DNA of 7,820 nt. It comes from Chloroflexota bacterium. GTDB lineage: Bacteria; Chloroflexota; Anaerolineae; Anaerolineales; Anaerolineaceae. Numbering within the stretch: position 1 is the first letter of the stretch; every line of letters starts with the position of its first letter. Shown piece after piece: positions 5,016 to 7,820 of this stretch. Under the pieces are notes generated by a model. It had not been told where the DNA came from and did not search any database. It saw nothing but the letters and a program-made list of their open reading frames with translations. The position numbers and the translations under genes were made by a program. Where the stretch lies: NCBI GenBank assembly GCA_023406965.1, contig JAEXTI010000251.1:1-7820 (forward strand), given 5' to 3'.

Positions 5016-6836
5016 ATGACCGATTTACACAATCCCGCTCAAAATACTGCTCAACAGGAAAAGCCCCGCCGTCGCGGGTTGGGAGAATTTTTCCGTCACA
5101 TGCACCTCAACACGCGCCTCATTCTCCTCATCGCGCTCATCACCATGCCCATTTTCTTTGTGGCTACAGCCATCGTTGGCCAGCGCGTGCAGGTCGCCAT
5201 GCAGGTGCAATCCAACCAACAACTCCAGCAAACCAACCAGGCCGTGCTCACCAGCTTGAGAATCTGGCTAAACTTCAACAACCAGATGATCACCTACCTG
5301 GCTAATTCTTCTCAGATCCGCAGCCTGGCGGCCCCCTTGCAAGAGCCCTTCCTGGTGTCGGTTGGCGAAGCCTTCCCCCAGCTATACCTGATCCATACCA
5401 TGGACTTGACCGGAATGGACACCGCCCGCAACGACCGAAAAGAACTGACCAGTTACGGTGACCGGGCTTACTTCCAAGCGGCTGCGGGGGGAACGCCGGT
5501 TGCCATTGAAAGCGTCATCGGTCGAACCACTCAGCGCCCGGCGGTCATTTACGCCGCCCCGGTGTACAACGTCGAAGGCTACGTCATTCAGGTTGTCTCC
5601 TTCGCCACCGAAATCACCGACGTCGCCTCCGGCATCAACGTCAGCAAACTGGGCGAAACCGGTTTCTCCTATATTATCGACCCAGATGGTTATCTGATCG
5701 CCCATCCTGACTCGACTTTAACCACCGAGCTGCGCGATTACAGCCAGTACCCTCCGGTGAAGTTTATGCGTGAAGGTGGCCGCGGGTTATACACCTTCGC
5801 CGATGAAAACGGCGTGGAATGGTATTCCTACGTCGACCAGTTGGAAAGTGGCCACGGCGTCGTCATCCAGCAGACCGCCCGAGAAGTTCTGGCAGCTCAG
5901 ACCACTGCCCGCCAGACCAACCTGACCGGCATCATCATCGCATTAGCCCTGACTCTGCTTGCCGCCTGGGTCCTCATCCGTAGCACACTCAAACCGGTTG
6001 AAGAGCTTACCCTGGCAGCCGAGAAAATGTCTGGCGGCGACCTGAACCAGCATGTCAATATCAACCGCGGTGACGAAATCGGCACCCTGGCAAATGCCTT
6101 CAACGGCATGGCCTCCCAATTGAAAAGCATGTTCGGTTCGCTGGAAAGCCAGGTGCAAGAGCGCACCCGCATGCTGCAAATCAGCTCCGAGGTCAGCCGC
6201 AACCTGTCCACCATTCTCGACCCGCAACAACTGGTACACGAGGTGGTCGAGCAGTTGAAGAACTCCTTCGGCTACTACCACGCCCACATTTACCTGGTGG
6301 ATCAGGCCAACAATAATCTGGTCATGGCAGGCGGCACCGGCGAAGCAGGCCAAATCATGTTGGAGCGCGGCCACAAATTGAGTCCCGGCAAGGGCCTGGT
6401 CGGCAGAACCGCCGACTCCAAACAGCCCGTGCTGGTGCCCGACGTTACCACTGCCGAAGGTTGGCTGCCCAACCCTCTGCTGCCCGACACCCGCGCTGAA
6501 GCCTCTGTACCCATTCTCATGGGCAATGATGTGCTGGGCGTGCTGGACGTGCAGCACAACGTCACCGGCGGCCTTTCCCAGCAAGATGTTGACCTGCTTC
6601 AAGCCATCGCCAACCAGGTTTCCATTGCGCTGCGAAATGCCCAGGCCTACACCGAAGCCCAGCAGCGCGCAGAGCGCGAAACCATCGCGGCGAACATTAC
6701 CGCGCAAATCCAGCGTGCCGGAACGGTCGATGAGGTCTTGCAAGCAGCCCTCACCGGCCTGAACCAGGCCCTGAAATCCGACCGCGCAGCGGTTGAACTG
6801 CGTTCTCCGGCTTCACGAAAGATTGAAAACTCGTAA
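5016..6836 (+). CDS. receptor 2: dCache-HAMP-GAF membrane protein, no output domain
   Basis: A 606-residue protein starting at ATG 5016, five bases after GGAG, which overlaps the stop region of receptor 1. A basic N-terminus (P-R-R-R-G) precedes helix 34-55. Residues about 60-300 form a double Cache sensor outside the membrane: the distal half has M-D-L-T-G-M-D, Y-G-D-R-A-Y-F-Q-A-A and P-A-V-I-Y-A-A-P-V-Y; the proximal half has G-E-T-G-F-S-Y-I-I-D-P-D-G-Y-L-I-A-H-P-D. Then come helix 303-321, HAMP (322-374; K-P-V-E-E-L, D-E-I-G-T-L), linker L-E-S-Q-V-Q-E-R-T, GAF (about 388-545) and a helical tail. Residues 388-595 align without gaps to receptor 1 (counted by hand, 119 of 208 identical). It is complete, with a normal stop, yet has no catalytic or methyl-accepting end. 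A role as a ligand-sensing partner of another signalling protein is inferred. Confidence 0.9.
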   Translation: MTDLHNPAQNTAQQEKPRRRGLGEFFRHMHLNTRLILLIALITMPIFFVATAIVGQRVQVAMQVQSNQQLQQTNQAVLTSLRIWLNFNNQMITYLANSSQIRSLAAPLQEPFLVSVGEAFPQLYLIHTMDLTGMDTARNDRKELTSYGDRAYFQAAAGGTPVAIESVIGRTTQRPAVIYAAPVYNVEGYVIQVVSFATEITDVASGINVSKLGETGFSYIIDPDGYLIAHPDSTLTTELRDYSQYPPVKFMREGGRGLYTFADENGVEWYSYVDQLESGHGVVIQQTAREVLAAQTTARQTNLTGIIIALALTLLAAWVLIRSTLKPVEELTLAAEKMSGGDLNQHVNINRGDEIGTLANAFNGMASQLKSMFGSLESQVQERTRMLQISSEVSRNLSTILDPQQLVHEVVEQLKNSFGYYHAHIYLVDQANNNLVMAGGTGEAGQIMLERGHKLSPGKGLVGRTADSKQPVLVPDVTTAEGWLPNPLLPDTRAEASVPILMGNDVLGVLDVQHNVTGGLSQQDVDLLQAIANQVSIALRNAQAYTEAQQRAERETIAANITAQIQRAGTVDEVLQAALTGLNQALKSDRAAVELRSPASRKIENS

Positions 6837-6859
6837 AGCGGCAGGGAAAGGAAATACTT

Positions 6860-7820
6860 ATGAATTCTCAAACTCCTCCCCCTCTCTCAGGAAACTCCTG
6901 GTTGAAAAGCGCGTGGAATTCGGTCCGCCTGTTCTGGAACAAACTCACCCGCCCCAGCCAGTATGTCACTGAGGTGGGGCGCCGTCACCAGGCATCCCTG
7001 ACCGCTTCTCTGGCGCTCGTTTTGTTCCTGTTATGCTTCGTTGGGTACTTTGCCAGCACTGCCGTTAACGGCAATCTATTGGATCCCGGGGGCTTAATAT
7101 TAGGCGTACTGGCTATTGCCACACTCATTACATACTTTTTGGCACGCACGCGGCATTTCCAAATTGGCGCTTTAATCATGATTGCCGCCACCTTTGCGTT
7201 GGGCTTTGGCCTGGTCCTCTTTGGGGGAAGCGACCCCATTTCTGCGTTTTTCACCACGGCGCCCATCGCCTTTATTCTTTCCACTGGCCTGTTGAGTATC
7301 CCCGTTCAAGTGGTGTTGCTGGTTGTCAATATCGTTTTACTCTCGTTGCTACCCATGATCGCACCTCAAATACCAGGAGATACTGGAACGATCGTCGGCC
7401 AGGTCAACGCCATGGGATTATTAGCCATCGTCATCACTGCTGCCCGCAACGCCATCGAGCGTGCCCGTCTCCAAGAAGTTCAGGCGGCAAATGAACAACT
7501 AAACGAATTAAGTGCCAACCTGGAACAACGTGTCACAGAGCGCACCCAGGACATCGCCCTGGCCGCCGAGGTTGGCCGGCGCCTGTCCAGAGTACAAGAC
7601 ACTTCCACCCTCCTGGCCGAATCGGTAGAATTGATCCGCGAGCGTTTCGACCTTTACTATGTGCAGGTCTACCTGGTGGACGCTGAAGCGAAGAACCTGG
7701 TCTTGCGCGCCGGAACGGGCGAAGTGGGCCGCGAACTGCTCGAGCGCGCCCATCGCCTTCCCCTGGACTCAACCTCCATTAACGGCGCCGCCGCTGTCGA
7801 GCGGCACGCCGTCATCGTTT
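6860..7820 (+). CDS. receptor 3: six-helix membrane protein with coiled coil and GAF (3' end missing)
   Basis: Starting at ATG 6860, the frame stays open to the window end (320 codons plus one base). AAAGGAA (6847-6853) is the ribosome site, and the gap from receptor 2 is 23 nt, so it belongs to the same operon. The first 44 residues are cytoplasm-like (proline-rich, then W-L-K-S-A-W-N...F-W-N-K-L). Six hydrophobic helices follow (about 45-66, 78-95, 101-121, 127-146, 148-168, 179-195), then a coiled coil (196-232) ending in L-E-Q-R-V-T-E-R-T, the same linker as in receptors 1 and 2. A GAF begins near 236 (A-E-V-G-R-R-L-S; L-Y-Y-V-Q-V-Y-L-V-D; A-G-T-G-E-V-G-R-E-L-L). There is no Cache or HAMP. 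The membrane module resembles the N-terminus of receptor 1, including L-F-G-G after the third helix. A kinase domain could lie beyond the window and would make this the output member; that is only a prediction. Confidence 0.85.
   Translation, partial: MNSQTPPPLSGNSWLKSAWNSVRLFWNKLTRPSQYVTEVGRRHQASLTASLALVLFLLCFVGYFASTAVNGNLLDPGGLILGVLAIATLITYFLARTRHFQIGALIMIAATFALGFGLVLFGGSDPISAFFTTAPIAFILSTGLLSIPVQVVLLVVNIVLLSLLPMIAPQIPGDTGTIVGQVNAMGLLAIVITAARNAIERARLQEVQAANEQLNELSANLEQRVTERTQDIALAAEVGRRLSRVQDTSTLLAESVELIRERFDLYYVQVYLVDAEAKNLVLRAGTGEVGRELLERAHRLPLDSTSINGAAAVERHAVIV

Noticed and set aside
5943..6743. Long open frame on the minus strand opposite receptor 2 (266 codons)
   Set aside because: It lies wholly opposite a well-supported gene with clear HAMP and GAF motifs. 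Its Gly/Val/Gln/His-rich composition is the usual shadow of C-rich third positions, and no family motif is seen.

Overview
The window looks like chromosomal DNA from a Chloroflexota bacterium, most likely an Anaerolineae-type lineage. This is an inference, not a proof. It rests on GC-rich coding sequence with many C-ending codons, and on tandem large membrane proteins of the Cache-HAMP-GAF kind whose GAF domains carry the wording NPLLP(E/D)TR...VP...G-VLDVQ, which I associate with this phylum. No RNA gene, insertion sequence, integrase, CRISPR array or replication origin is visible. Every supported gene is on the + strand.

Left part (1-2230): three genes read as one run. The 3' part of a C39-type papain-like peptidase with a C-terminal TPR region is followed 24 nt later by a YbjN-domain protein. 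That gene overlaps the start of a HAD-superfamily phosphatase by four bases (GTGA). Tight packing suggests co-transcription, but the three products do not make an obvious pathway.

Middle (2231-2606): about 376 nt with no gene, clearly lower in GC and dense in structure. It holds two weak terminator-like hairpins, five copies of TTACAA (one inverted), a perfect 7-2-7 palindrome overlapping the -35 side of a candidate promoter, and a leader of about 180 nt with two stem-loops ending just before the ribosome binding site of the next gene. This is where regulation of the right-hand operon would sit.

Right part (2607-7820, running off the end): three consecutive sensory membrane proteins in one probable operon (gaps of 9 and 23 nt). 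Receptor 1 has about seven N-terminal membrane helices, an extracytoplasmic Cache-like region, another helix, HAMP and GAF. Receptor 2 has helix, double Cache, helix, HAMP and GAF. Receptor 3 has six membrane helices, a coiled coil and a GAF that is cut by the window end. Receptors 1 and 2 are complete, yet neither ends in a kinase, methyl-accepting, GGDEF, EAL or phosphatase domain. Both stop after the GAF plus a short helical tail that resembles the start of another GAF. The signal is presumably passed to a partner, perhaps receptor 3's unseen C-terminus or a kinase further downstream. The set looks like a mosaic paralogue family: receptors 1 and 2 share their C-terminal half, and receptors 1 and 3 share a similar N-terminal membrane module. 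This receptor cluster without an output domain, together with its structured leader, is the most interesting part of the window.
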